The notes under the pieces are model-generated. The model ran no database searches, was not told where the DNA came from, and saw only the letters and a list, made by a program, of their open reading frames with translations. From assembly GCA_964559355.1 (NCBI GenBank), contig CAZLHQ010000021.1, forward strand, positions 1-32,552: a DNA stretch of 32,552 bases, given 5' to 3'. The DNA comes from JAEUMD01 sp964559355 (GTDB lineage: Bacteria; Pseudomonadota; Alphaproteobacteria; Rhizobiales; Hyphomicrobiaceae). Positions 17,770-25,940 of this stretch are shown one piece after another. The translations under genes and the position numbers were made by a program. Position 1 is the stretch's first letter. The number at the start of each line of letters is the position of its first letter.

Positions 17770-18402
17770 TTAACGATCGCAGCACCGGCGCCATCCCTGC
17801 GCCCAGACGAGCCATTGGGAAAGGCGCGCGGCAGGATCGGACGCCGTCATGAAATCAGTGATCACGGCGACGCTGTCGGCTCCCGCCGCGATAACGCCCG
17901 GCGCCCGGTCCGGCGTTATGCCACCGATAGCGACAAGCGGGGTGGCGCCGGCCATGCGCTTCCACTGCGCAATCCGATCGAGCCCCTGCGGCGCCCATTT
18001 CATGACTTTGAGGCGGGTTTCGTAAATCGGGCCCAGCGCCACGTAGTCGGGCCGGGCGGCCAGCGCGATCGCCAATTCCTCCTCGGTGTGTGTCGAGATG
18101 CCCAGGCTTGCGCCGGCACGCTTGATGGCGGCCAGATCGGCGGTTGCCAAATCTTCCTGGCCCAAGTGAACGTAGTCGCACGCGAGATCGATGGCGGCCT
18201 GCCAGTAGTCGTTGACGATGAGCTGGCAGCCGTGCGCGCCACAGACGTCGCGTGCGTGCGCGATCTGGCGGCGCACCTCCGCATCGTCAGCATCCTTCAG
18301 GCGCAGTTGCACGGTGCGCACGCCGAGCGGCACCAGCCGCGCGATCCAATCGCTGTCTGGCAGGATCGGATAGAAGATGTCGATCGCCGGGCGTGCCGCC
18401 AT
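17770..18402 (-). CDS. thiE: Thiamine-phosphate synthase
   Basis: A 210-residue TIM-barrel enzyme that joins HMP-pyrophosphate to thiazole phosphate to give thiamine phosphate. Motifs seen are VQLRLKD (about 31–37), QLIVNDYW (59–66), VHLGQEDL (77–84), the substrate-loop GPIYETRLKVMKWAPQGL (about 128–145) and the phosphate-binding VAIGGITPDRAPGVIAAGADSVAVI (about 157–181). The start codon overlaps the thiG stop (TAATG), so translation is coupled to thiG. Length is normal for a single-domain ThiE. No thiD or thiC is seen in the window. Confidence 0.95.
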   Translation of the reverse strand: MAARPAIDIFYPILPDSDWIARLVPLGVRTVQLRLKDADDAEVRRQIAHARDVCGAHGCQLIVNDYWQAAIDLACDYVHLGQEDLATADLAAIKRAGASLGISTHTEEELAIALAARPDYVALGPIYETRLKVMKWAPQGLDRIAQWKRMAGATPLVAIGGITPDRAPGVIAAGADSVAVITDFMTASDPAARLSQWLVWAQGWRRCCDR

Positions 18403-19247
18403 TACGAGCCTTGGTGCTTGATCGGGGGCGCAGCGCCGATCTCGAAGAATGGCGTGCCGGCAACCGGCGTCGAGGGCGATGCCATCTCACGCGGCTCCAT
18501 CAAACCGCTTTCGTAGGCCGCGCGACCCGCCTCGATCGCCTTTGCGAAGGCGTGCGCCATGCGGACGGGGTCGCCGGCCTTGGCGACGGCGGTGTTGAGC
18601 AGCACCGCATCGAAGCCCATTTCCATCGCCTCGGCGGCATGCGACGGCGCACCGATGCCCGCATCCACCACCAGCGGCAGATCGGGGAAGTAGTTGCGCA
18701 TGGTTTTGAGCGCATAGCGGTTGTTGAGGCCAAGCCCGGTGCCGATCGGCGCGCCCCACGGCATCAGCAACTCGCAACCCGCCGCAACGAGGCGCTCGGC
18801 CGCTCCCAAGTCCTCTGTCGTATAGGGGAAGACTTTGAAACCGCGTTTGACCAGTTCTGCCGCCGCATCGACGAGGCCGAACAGATCGGGCTGAAGGGTA
18901 TCGTCGTTGGCGATCACCTCGAGCTTGATCCAGTTGGTATCGAGCAGCTCGCGCGCCATTTCGGCAGTCGTAATCGCGTCCTTTGGTGTGCGGCAACCAG
19001 CGGTGTTGGGCAACAGATTGACGCCCAGCGCTTTCACCAACTCCAGGAACCGTTCCCCGGTCTTGCCGCGCGCCGCCTCGCGCCTCAGTGAGACCGTGAC
19101 GATGCCAGCCTGGCTTGCGCGCACCGCCTCGCTCATCACCTGCGGCGAAGGATAGAGCGCGGTGCCAAGCAGCAGGCGCGATTGCAGCTCGACGCCATAG
19201 AACGTCAGCGGGCGCAGCTTGGGTGCGGATGTGAGATGTGCGGTCAT
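18402..19247 (-). CDS. thiG: Thiazole synthase
   Basis: A 281-residue enzyme that makes the thiazole phosphate ring from deoxyxylulose-5-phosphate, dehydroglycine and ThiS thiocarboxylate. The Schiff-base lysine lies in TNWIKLEVIAND (Lys108). Other motifs are LLPNTAGCRTPKDA (79–91), GCELLMPWGAPIGTGLGLNN and VDAGIGAPSHAAEAMEMGFDAVLLNTAVAKAGDP. Typical ThiG is about 255–265 residues; the extra C-terminal tail (ASPSTPVAGTPFFEIG…) is common in alphaproteobacteria. Its stop overlaps the thiE start by one base. A histidine kinase gene, not thiS, lies upstream with a 230-base gap containing two hairpins. No TPP riboswitch could be seen in that gap. Confidence 0.96.
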   Translation of the reverse strand: MTAHLTSAPKLRPLTFYGVELQSRLLLGTALYPSPQVMSEAVRASQAGIVTVSLRREAARGKTGERFLELVKALGVNLLPNTAGCRTPKDAITTAEMARELLDTNWIKLEVIANDDTLQPDLFGLVDAAAELVKRGFKVFPYTTEDLGAAERLVAAGCELLMPWGAPIGTGLGLNNRYALKTMRNYFPDLPLVVDAGIGAPSHAAEAMEMGFDAVLLNTAVAKAGDPVRMAHAFAKAIEAGRAAYESGLMEPREMASPSTPVAGTPFFEIGAAPPIKHQGS

Positions 19248-19391
19248 GGTGGAAATCTAGTGCAGGCGGCTCTCGAATGACAGGGGATGGTGCGCCGGTA
19301 CTTATCGTTTGATGTCGCGAGGGCACGATTTCCAGCGAGACACCATAGCGATCTTGCCCGGCCGTTGGTAGGGCCGCCGTCACTTGAGAAT

Positions 19392-19421
19392 CGTGACCGC
19401 GGCGTCGAATTTGCGGTCACG
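19392..19421. terminator. Inverted repeat between the kinase and thiG
   Basis: CGTGACCGC (19392–19400) and GCGGTCACG (19413–19421) form a perfect 9-base stem with a 12-base loop. It lies 57 bases past the kinase stop and 145 bases before the thiG start. No T-tract follows, so it could be a terminator, an operator or an mRNA processing or stability hairpin. Confidence 0.4.
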
Positions 19422-19430
19422 GAGCCTGGA

Positions 19431-19444
19431 ACCGGCTTGCCGGT
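19431..19444. repeat. Small palindrome next to the kinase stop
   Basis: ACCGGC-TT-GCCGGT is a perfect 6-base inverted repeat, 34 bases past the kinase stop. Together with the 9-base hairpin ten bases away it may form a compound terminator. The two-base spacer makes it a poor RNA hairpin on its own. Confidence 0.35.
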
Positions 19445-19477
19445 GCCTTATTGGCGCCCTTACCTACCTGACAGGGG

Positions 19478-21490
19478 TCAACTGCTCAGCAAGCCGCGCA
19501 GCAAGCGGCTCAGCTCATAGACGATGACGGGTTTACGCAGCGCCGGACAACCGAGTGTCTCAAAGTCGGCTTGTGAATCGTAGCCCGTCATGAAGATCAG
19601 TTTCGTTTCCGCGTCGTATTCCTTGAGCTGCCGCCACAGCTCACGCCCGCCCATGCCTAGCATAACCACATCCGACAGCACGACGTCGACGGTGGGATCG
19701 GCAGACTTGTAAATGCCCAGCGCTTCCTCCCCGGTCCGCGCCTTCACGACCCGGTAACCGAGCGTCTCGAGAACTTCTCCCGTGATTTCGAGCACGCTCT
19801 CGTTGTCGTCGACGACGAGGATCGTTTCACCCCGGCCAGCCTCTACGACTTCGCTCACCGTGACCATTGACTGCGGCTCGACTGAATCGAGAACCGGCAG
19901 GAAGACACGGAACCGGGTGCCGCGGTTCGGCTTACTTTCCGCCTCAACGGCGCCGCCATGCTGTTCGACCAAACTGGAGACGATCGCAAGCCCCAATCCC
20001 AAACCTGAACCGAGCGGCTTTGTGGTGAAGAAGGGATCGTAGATCTTGTCGAGATCATCGTCCACGATGCCCGATCCGTTGTCACATATTTCCAGGACTG
20101 CGAAGTGCAGGGACGAGATCGAGGGATGGCGGGCCTGGAATTCCCTGGTCGCACGATAGTCCTCAAGCCTCACGACGACCTTTCCCCGGTCCACTGTTGA
20201 GACCGCGTCGCGGGCGTTGTTGATGAGGTTCATGACAATCTGCTGAACCTGGGTCGCATTCGCCTTGATGAAGAGTGCTTCCTCGCAAATTTCCACGCGT
20301 GTTTCGATATCCTGCGGTAACACCACCTGGACGCGCTCCATCACCTCGCGAATGAACGGATTGAGCGCCAGCGGTGCTTTCTGCGCTTGCTCCTTGCGCG
20401 AATACGTCAGGAGCTGACGGACCATTTCGGAAGCCTGCACACATAACTTCGCGGCCTCCTCAACGTACCGGTTCGACGCTGTCGTCTGCTTGGACGCGAG
20501 GAACAGGTTCCCCGAAATCGCCCCCAGAGTGTTGTTGAACTCGTGCGCGATACCGCCGACGAGCCGCCCCATGGCTTCGAGCTTATGCGATTGCTCCACC
20601 GCTCGCCGCAGTCGCTTCTTTTCGGTGATGTCTTCGATGACGGAAATGAAATAGCATGGTGTGCCGTCCTGGTTCCGAACGAGCGAAACCGTCAGCAATC
20701 CCCAGACGACGTGACCCTCCTTGTGGATGTAGCGTTTCTCCATCGAGTAGGTCGAAATTTTTCCATCGATCGTATCATTCAACTGGCCGAGATCGGCATC
20801 GAGATCGTCGATGTGGGTCAAGTCCTGGAATGTGAGGACCGACAGCTCTTCCCGGCTGTAGCCGACGATGTCGCACAGCTTGTCGTTGACCTCGAGCCAC
20901 GCGCCATCGAGCCCGACGCGCGCGATACCGACGGCGGCCTGCCAGAAAATAGCGGCGTATCTGTCCTCGATGTCGCGCCGGGCGCTGGCGGATTGACTGG
21001 CTTCCTGGGCGACCTCCGCTAGCGATTTCAGGTCGCTCTCGATGACGTTACGGAAGAGGTAGATGAGGCTGTGTGATTCCGAGGTGACAAGTTGGTCGTA
21101 GGAGCTGAGAATGCAGATGGTGCCGAACGGCGTTCCGTCCGGCCATAAGATCGGAATACCGAAGTAGCAGGACATCCCGATCTTCAGATCGGGATTGGTG
21201 TTCCAGGCCTTATCGGTCCAGGCATTTGGAACGTGGAGTTCCGCGCGGCTCGCCATCACCGTTTCGCAATAAAGCCCGGTGTCGAGAGGTGCGCGCTCAC
21301 CCTTCTCGTAGGGGTTGCCTTGCGAATGGCTCGAAAACAGCACTTCGATTTCGGGCGGCATCACCCGCATGACGAGGGCGGCTTTGAAACCGGACATGCG
21401 CGCCAGGATGTCGACGATAGACTGCCACTTCTCCGACACCAGATCGGGTATCTCGGTCACAGAGGTGGAGTGGTCGTAGTCCTTCTGCAC
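19478..21490 (-). CDS. Hybrid sensor histidine kinase (GAF–PAS–HisKA–HATPase–REC)
   Basis: A 670-residue cytoplasmic hybrid kinase without transmembrane segments. A GAF domain fills about 15–155 (FGIPILWPDGTPFGTICILSS at 110–130). A PAS domain with its PAC motif fills about 175–290 (AAVGIARVGLDGAWLEVNDKLCDIVGYS … VSLVRNQDGTPCYFISVIEDITE). The HisKA box GGIAHEFNNTLGAISGN carries His316. The HATPase has NLINNARDAV (N-box), DNGSG (G1) and GSGLGLGLAIV (G2). A receiver domain at about 555–670 has the acidic pair D561/D562 and phospho-acceptor Asp607 in LSDVVMLGMGG, where the usual proline after Met is Leu. HEFNN-type hybrids with a C-terminal REC are common in Hyphomicrobiales. No cognate output gene is adjacent. 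It sits between thiS and thiG, an unusual place. Confidence 0.93.
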   Translation of the reverse strand: MQKDYDHSTSVTEIPDLVSEKWQSIVDILARMSGFKAALVMRVMPPEIEVLFSSHSQGNPYEKGERAPLDTGLYCETVMASRAELHVPNAWTDKAWNTNPDLKIGMSCYFGIPILWPDGTPFGTICILSSYDQLVTSESHSLIYLFRNVIESDLKSLAEVAQEASQSASARRDIEDRYAAIFWQAAVGIARVGLDGAWLEVNDKLCDIVGYSREELSVLTFQDLTHIDDLDADLGQLNDTIDGKISTYSMEKRYIHKEGHVVWGLLTVSLVRNQDGTPCYFISVIEDITEKKRLRRAVEQSHKLEAMGRLVGGIAHEFNNTLGAISGNLFLASKQTTASNRYVEEAAKLCVQASEMVRQLLTYSRKEQAQKAPLALNPFIREVMERVQVVLPQDIETRVEICEEALFIKANATQVQQIVMNLINNARDAVSTVDRGKVVVRLEDYRATREFQARHPSISSLHFAVLEICDNGSGIVDDDLDKIYDPFFTTKPLGSGLGLGLAIVSSLVEQHGGAVEAESKPNRGTRFRVFLPVLDSVEPQSMVTVSEVVEAGRGETILVVDDNESVLEITGEVLETLGYRVVKARTGEEALGIYKSADPTVDVVLSDVVMLGMGGRELWRQLKEYDAETKLIFMTGYDSQADFETLGCPALRKPVIVYELSRLLRGLLSS

Positions 21491-21604
21491 AGTGCTTCCC
21501 GTCCCGCTGACTCAACGTCGACTGGATGCCTCTTGGTCCAATATGCCGACGACCGACCAAATGTCGTTAACTTCGATCATGTTGTGGCATGCGACGGAAT
21601 GCAA

Positions 21605-21622
21605 GTTCGTCTGCAAACGAAC
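21605..21622. promoter_or_regulatory. Inverted repeat between thiS and the kinase gene
   Basis: GTTCGT-CTGCAA-ACGAAC is a perfect 6-base dyad with a 6-base spacer, about 48 bases past the thiS stop and 115 bases before the kinase start. It could be an operator for the kinase gene or part of a thiS terminator; no T-tract is clear. Confidence 0.3.
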
Positions 21623-21669
21623 GTCGTCGATCTCGAATACACGAGCGGCAGCCGGCTATCTGCGGTCGG

Positions 21670-21918
21670 CTAGCCGCCTTGACGCGCGGAGAGGATCTCG
21701 ATGCGGTCGCCGGCACTGACGTTCATCGCGGCCCTTGCCCTCTCCGGCACGAAGTCGCCGTTCACCGCCGTCGCCACCTTCTGGCCGCCATAGCCAAGTT
21801 GCGCCAGCACGTCGGCAAGCGTGCCCGCCCGCACCTGCAGCGCTTCGGCGTTTACATGAATAGTGAACTGCGGCGCTGCTGCGAGTGGTTCGGCGCGGCG
21901 TTCGGTTGCGGAGGTCAC
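21670..21918 (-). CDS. thiS: Sulfur carrier protein ThiS
   Basis: An 82-residue ubiquitin-like sulfur carrier whose C-terminal Gly-Gly is adenylated and thiocarboxylated to donate sulfur to ThiG. The core FTIHVNAEALQVRAGTLADVLAQLGYGGQKVATAVNG has the beta-grasp pattern, followed by FVPERARAAMNVSAGDRIEILSARQGG, ending in the essential GG. I choose the GTG at 21918, with GAGGTG six bases upstream. It gives a 16-residue N-terminal extension relative to the usual 65–70-residue ThiS. The frame is open to 22032 without better signals. thiG does not follow directly: a 2-kb kinase gene intervenes. Confidence 0.9.
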   Translation of the reverse strand: MTSATERRAEPLAAAPQFTIHVNAEALQVRAGTLADVLAQLGYGGQKVATAVNGDFVPERARAAMNVSAGDRIEILSARQGG

Positions 21919-22144
21919 GGCTGCACCTCGATAACGGGGAAGGCATGCTGCTATAAGGCCATTTACATCGCTTGGTGCAAGAGGCGGAATAGCGCGATCG
22001 CCAAACCTCCCGGCCGGTCGCTTCGCCAGCAATCAAGCGTATTGCCTCGATTTTTCGGGCAATCCGAGCAACCCGTGCGACCTCCCGCCCGACCCTTCGA
22101 TTAACCCCCCGTATACTCTGAACGGCAGTCGCCGATCAAATCTC

Positions 22145-22192
22145 TTGAACGTCGTTCAGATTTGCCCCATATTAATTCATGAACGATGTTCA
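22145..22192 (+). promoter_or_regulatory. Paired operator-like palindromes and possible promoter upstream of the aas fusion
   Basis: TGAACGTCGTTCA (22146–22158) is a perfect 13-base palindrome. TGAACGATGTTCA (22180–22192) repeats it with one changed arm base; centres are 34 bases apart. TTGAAC (22145–22150) could serve as −35, with CATATT (22168–22173) as −10 at 17-base spacing, so the two sites would bracket the promoter. The layout suits a dimeric repressor of TetR type. No regulator gene is adjacent. Confidence 0.55.
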
Positions 22193-22211
22193 CTCAAACG
22201 AGAGACACGCC

Positions 22212-22430
22212 ATGTTGTCGAATTTTGCCACCATCATCTGCCGTGCATTCAGCCACCTCAGCGCCCGCCTGGCCGCCGGCCTGCTTGGTCCAGCCGCGCG
22301 TGCCGGCCTCATCGTTGCCGACAAGGACGCCAGCCTGGTCGGCCTGCGCCCAGGATTTCCTCGCCGCCAGTCATGGCATGCCACTCAGCATGCGCCGTTC
22401 TTTAACCAAGTCGGCGCTATGACGTCCTGA
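22212..22430 (+). CDS. Possible small protein of unknown function
   Basis: A 72-codon open frame starting MLSNFATIICRAFSHLSARLAAGLLGP, downstream of the paired palindromes and upstream of the aas fusion. GAGAG lies about nine bases before the ATG; an in-frame ATG at 22179 overlaps the second palindrome and is less likely. The N-terminal 27 residues could form an amphipathic helix; the rest (PGFPRRQSWHATQHAPFFNQ) has no recognisable pattern. Other frames are open over the same stretch, so this may be chance. It may instead be untranslated leader. Confidence 0.25.
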   Translation: MLSNFATIICRAFSHLSARLAAGLLGPAARAGLIVADKDASLVGLRPGFPRRQSWHATQHAPFFNQVGAMTS

Positions 22431-22504
22431 TAGCCCGTTCGCAAAACCCTTTGATTGGCGTGACAACAGCGCCACGGCACCCCACCCAGATCCGAGGTTT
22501 CCCG

Positions 22505-25500
22505 ATGTCCCGCTCATTGCTCGCCTCCCCCCGATTCGCACCGATCTTTTGGACGCAATTCCTGTCCGCGCTGTCCGACAACTTCGTCAAGAATGCGCTC
22601 GTCATGCTGATCATCCTCAAGATCGGTGGCGATGCCGGCCAGCAGCTGGTGGCGCTGGCTGGCGGCGTATTCATCCTGCCGTTCTTCCTGCTGTCTGGCC
22701 TCGGCGGTGAACTGGCCGACCGTTACGACAAGGCGCTGATGGCGCGCCGGCTGAAGCTCGCCGAGATCCCCGTTGCCGGTCTCGCCGCGATCGGCTTCGT
22801 CTTGCATTCGATTCCGATCCTGTTCGTAGCGCTTGGTCTGTTTGGCGTCATCGGTGCGTTGTTTGGTCCGATCAAGTACGGAATCCTGCCCGTGCATCTG
22901 GAAACGCGCGAGCTGCCTGCCGGCAACGCTCTGGTCGAGGGCGCGACGTTCCTCGCCATCTTGATCGGCACCATCGTCGGCGGCATCGCTGTGACGGGCG
23001 GCGTGGCCGGCTGGCCCGTCATCGCCCTCGTGCTTGGCCTTGCCTTGATGTGCTATCTCGCCGCGCGCTTCATTCCGCTGACGGGCGAAGCGGCGCCGCA
23101 GCTGGAGATCACCAAGAACCCGCTCATCTCGACGGCGCATCTGTTGCGCGACTTGAAGGCCGACCGTCGCCTCTGGGTCGGCGGCCTCATCACGTCCTGG
23201 TTCTGGACCGTCGGCGCGGTCGCGCTGTCGCTGATGCCGACCTTGATGAAGGACCGCGTCGGCGGCACCGAGAGTGTCGTCACGCTCGGCCTCGTCGCCT
23301 TCACAATCGGCATCGCGGCCGGTTCCGGCATAGCCGCGCGCGCTTCCAAAATGCGCCCCAACCTCGCGCTCGTCCCGCTCGGCGCGTTCCTGATGGCCAT
23401 CTTCGCGCTCGATCTTGGCTGGGCGGCGTCCGGCATCGAGACGGCGGCATCGCCAATGGGCTGGGTCTTCTTTCTGACAACGCCGACCGGTCTGCGTCTC
23501 ACCGTCGATCTCGTCGGTCTCGCCATCGCCGGCGGCCTCTTCATCGTGCCCTCGTTCGCCGCCGTACAGGCGTGGGCGCCGGCCGACCGCCGCGCACGCG
23601 TCATCGCCGGCGTCAACGTGTTGAACTCGGCTTTCATGGTAGTTGCGGCGGTTGCACTGATGGGCCTTCAGGCCATCGGCATCGGCCTTGCCGGGCAGTT
23701 CGCGATCCTCGGTCTTGCCAGCATTCTCACCATGGCGCTGGTCATGCGCGCCTGGGGCCGCGAAGGACTGAAGGACTTGATCTTGTTCCTCTACAAGCTG
23801 TTCCTCGGCGTCGAGATCCAGGGCCGTGAGAATCTGCCGGCGGAAGGCGAGCGCGCCATCATCGCGCCCAACCACGTCAGCCTGCTCGATGCCGGTCTGA
23901 TGTATGCGCTGCTGCCGTCCCATGCCGGCTTTGCCATCGATACCGGCATGGCCGAAACGTGGTGGGTGAAGCCGTTCTTGAAGCTCGCCAAGGCGTGGCC
24001 GATCGATCCGACCCGCCCGCTGGGAACACGCAGCCTCATCAATCACGTCAAGAACGGCGAGACGCTCGTCATCTTCCCGGAAGGCCGCCTCACCGTGACC
24101 GGCGGACTGATGAAGGTCTATGACGGCACCGCGATGATCGCTGACAAGGCCGACGCCGCAATCGTGCCCGTGCGCATCGACGGACTGGAGCGTTCCAAGT
24201 TCGGCTATCTCAACAAGTATCAGACCAAGAAGGTCTGGTTCCCCAAGACGCGCGTGACGATCCTGCCCGCCGTAAAGCTCGATGTCGATCCTGCACTGAA
24301 GGGCCGCAACCGCCGCCAGGCCGCGGGCGCACGCCTGCAGGACATCATGGTCGAAACGGCGGTGAAGACGGCGCCGATCCACCAGACGCTGTTTGAAGCA
24401 CTCGTGCAGGCCAAGAACGAGCGCGATACCGGCAAGCCCGCCGTCGAAGACCCGATGGGCACCAAGCTCTCCTACAAGAAGCTGATCGTCGGCGCGCAGG
24501 TGCTGGGCCGCAAGTTGCTGCCGCTGGCCGTGGACGGCGAGGCTATCGGCGTGATGCTGCCGAACTCGGCGGGCGCTGCGGTCACCTTCTTCGCCCTGCA
24601 GTCGACCGGCCGCGTGCCGGCAATGCTGAACTTCACGGCTGGTGCACAATCGATCGCCGCAGCCTGCCGCGCGGCGGAAGTCAAGACCATCCTCACCTCG
24701 CGCGCATTCATCGAAAAGGCGCGTCTCTCCGAAGTGATGTTCAAACTCGAGGAAACGGCGAAGATCGTCTATCTCGAGGACGTCAAAGCCAGCGTCACGT
24801 TCGCCGACAAGATCGCCGGCCTCATGATGGGCGGCAAGCCGCAATCAGCGCGCAAGGCGAGCGATCCTGCCGCGATCCTGTTCACTTCGGGCAGCGAGGG
24901 CACGCCCAAGGGCGTCGTGCTCTCCCACACCAACATCCTCGCCAATGCGACGCAGAGCCTGACGCGCGTTTCCGTCAACGGCGCCGACAAGGTGTTCAAC
25001 GTGCTGCCTGTGTTCCACTCGTTTGGCCTGACGGCAGGCCTCGTCATGCCGCTGGTTGCCGGCGTGCCGGTTTATCTCTACCCGTCGCCCCTGCACTATC
25101 GCATCGTGCCCGAGCTCGTCTATGGCTCGAACGCGACGATCTTGTTTGGCACCGACACCTTCCTCAACGGCTACGCGCGCGCCGCGCATCCTTATGACTT
25201 CGCACGCTTGCGGCTCGTGCTGGCCGGCGCGGAGGCCGTGAAGGAGCGCACGCGCCAGATCTACATGGAGAAGTTTGGTGTGCGCATCCTCGAAGGCTAC
25301 GGCGTCACGGAAACGGCGCCCGTGCTGGCCATCAACACGCCGCTCGCCAACAAGTCGGGCACCGTCGGCCGCCTGTCGCCGCTGATGGAGGCGCGCTTGG
25401 AACCCGTTCCCGGCATCGAGGAAGGCGGACGCCTCTACGTGCGCGGACCCAATGTCATGCTCGGCTATCTCCGTGCGGAAAACCCCGGCGTGCTGGAACC

Positions 25501-25924
25501 GCCCCACGACGGCTGGCACGACACCGGCGACATCGTGTCGGTCGACGCTCAAGGCTTCATCTCGATCCGTGGCCGCGCCAAGCGCTTCGCCAAGATCGGC
25601 GGCGAGATGATCTCGCTGTCGGCGGTCGAGGCCATGGCCGCGGAGCTGTGGCCAGCCGTCATCTCGGTCGTCGTCTCGGTGCCCGACCAGAGGAAGGGCG
25701 AGCGCCTCGTGCTGATTTCGGCGAACGACAAGGCAACGCGCGCCGACTTCCTCGCTTATGCAAAGAAGAAGGGCGTGCCGGAGCTGTCGGTGCCCGCCGA
25801 AATCATCGCCGCACCCGTGCCGCTGCTGGGCTCGGGCAAGCCGGACTATGTGTCGGCGACCAAGCTCGTGCGCGAACGCCTCGGCCTCGACAAACCGGCA
25901 GCTGTTGCAACCGCGGCGGCGTGA
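22505..25924 (+). CDS. aas: LplT–Aas fusion: lysophospholipid transporter / 2-acyl-GPE acyltransferase / acyl-ACP synthetase
   Basis: A 1139-residue three-part inner-membrane protein for lysophospholipid salvage. Residues 1–415 form an MFS transporter of LplT type (FAPIFWTQFLSALSDNFVKNALVMLI … GGELADRYDKALMARRLK). Residues about 425–620 form a PlsC acyltransferase with NHVSLLD (HX4D, near 452) and FPEGR. Residues about 640–1125 form an AMP-binding acyl-ACP synthetase with FTSGSEGTPKG (near 793), GYGVTETAP and GWHDTGDIVSVDAQGFISIRGRAKRFAK. In E. coli LplT is a separate protein beside Aas; here all three are fused, as in many alphaproteobacteria. The family flips lysophospholipid inward and reacylates it using fatty acid charged on ACP. 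The start at 22505 has GAGG upstream; a TTG at 22451 is not favoured. Confidence 0.95.
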   Translation: MSRSLLASPRFAPIFWTQFLSALSDNFVKNALVMLIILKIGGDAGQQLVALAGGVFILPFFLLSGLGGELADRYDKALMARRLKLAEIPVAGLAAIGFVLHSIPILFVALGLFGVIGALFGPIKYGILPVHLETRELPAGNALVEGATFLAILIGTIVGGIAVTGGVAGWPVIALVLGLALMCYLAARFIPLTGEAAPQLEITKNPLISTAHLLRDLKADRRLWVGGLITSWFWTVGAVALSLMPTLMKDRVGGTESVVTLGLVAFTIGIAAGSGIAARASKMRPNLALVPLGAFLMAIFALDLGWAASGIETAASPMGWVFFLTTPTGLRLTVDLVGLAIAGGLFIVPSFAAVQAWAPADRRARVIAGVNVLNSAFMVVAAVALMGLQAIGIGLAGQFAILGLASILTMALVMRAWGREGLKDLILFLYKLFLGVEIQGRENLPAEGERAIIAPNHVSLLDAGLMYALLPSHAGFAIDTGMAETWWVKPFLKLAKAWPIDPTRPLGTRSLINHVKNGETLVIFPEGRLTVTGGLMKVYDGTAMIADKADAAIVPVRIDGLERSKFGYLNKYQTKKVWFPKTRVTILPAVKLDVDPALKGRNRRQAAGARLQDIMVETAVKTAPIHQTLFEALVQAKNERDTGKPAVEDPMGTKLSYKKLIVGAQVLGRKLLPLAVDGEAIGVMLPNSAGAAVTFFALQSTGRVPAMLNFTAGAQSIAAACRAAEVKTILTSRAFIEKARLSEVMFKLEETAKIVYLEDVKASVTFADKIAGLMMGGKPQSARKASDPAAILFTSGSEGTPKGVVLSHTNILANATQSLTRVSVNGADKVFNVLPVFHSFGLTAGLVMPLVAGVPVYLYPSPLHYRIVPELVYGSNATILFGTDTFLNGYARAAHPYDFARLRLVLAGAEAVKERTRQIYMEKFGVRILEGYGVTETAPVLAINTPLANKSGTVGRLSPLMEARLEPVPGIEEGGRLYVRGPNVMLGYLRAENPGVLEPPHDGWHDTGDIVSVDAQGFISIRGRAKRFAKIGGEMISLSAVEAMAAELWPAVISVVVSVPDQRKGERLVLISANDKATRADFLAYAKKKGVPELSVPAEIIAAPVPLLGSGKPDYVSATKLVRERLGLDKPAAVATAAA

Positions 25925-25940
25925 AGCATTCGCGACAGAC

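Larger units (their letters stand above)
21919..22504. other. Control region between thiS and the aas fusion gene
   Basis: This 586-base gap separates divergent genes. The thiS-proximal half (21919–22140) shows no supported gene, riboswitch or repeat. The other half holds two operator-like palindromes over a possible promoter (22145–22192) and a doubtful small open frame (22212–22430). Confidence 0.6.

Noticed and set aside
19248..19477. TPP riboswitch upstream of thiG
   Set aside because: The conserved CTGAGA and ACCTGATC…GGATAATGCC-type core elements could not be found on the minus strand.
22145..22192. LexA box reading of the TGAAC…GTTCA palindromes
   Set aside because: Alphaproteobacterial LexA sites are GTTC-N7-GTTC direct repeats; here the spacing is GAAC-N3-GTTC, which also differs from the Gram-positive N4 form.
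22514..24844. 776-codon minus-strand open frame opposite the aas fusion
   Set aside because: The plus strand encodes clear transporter, acyltransferase and synthetase motifs; the antisense product has shadow-type composition.
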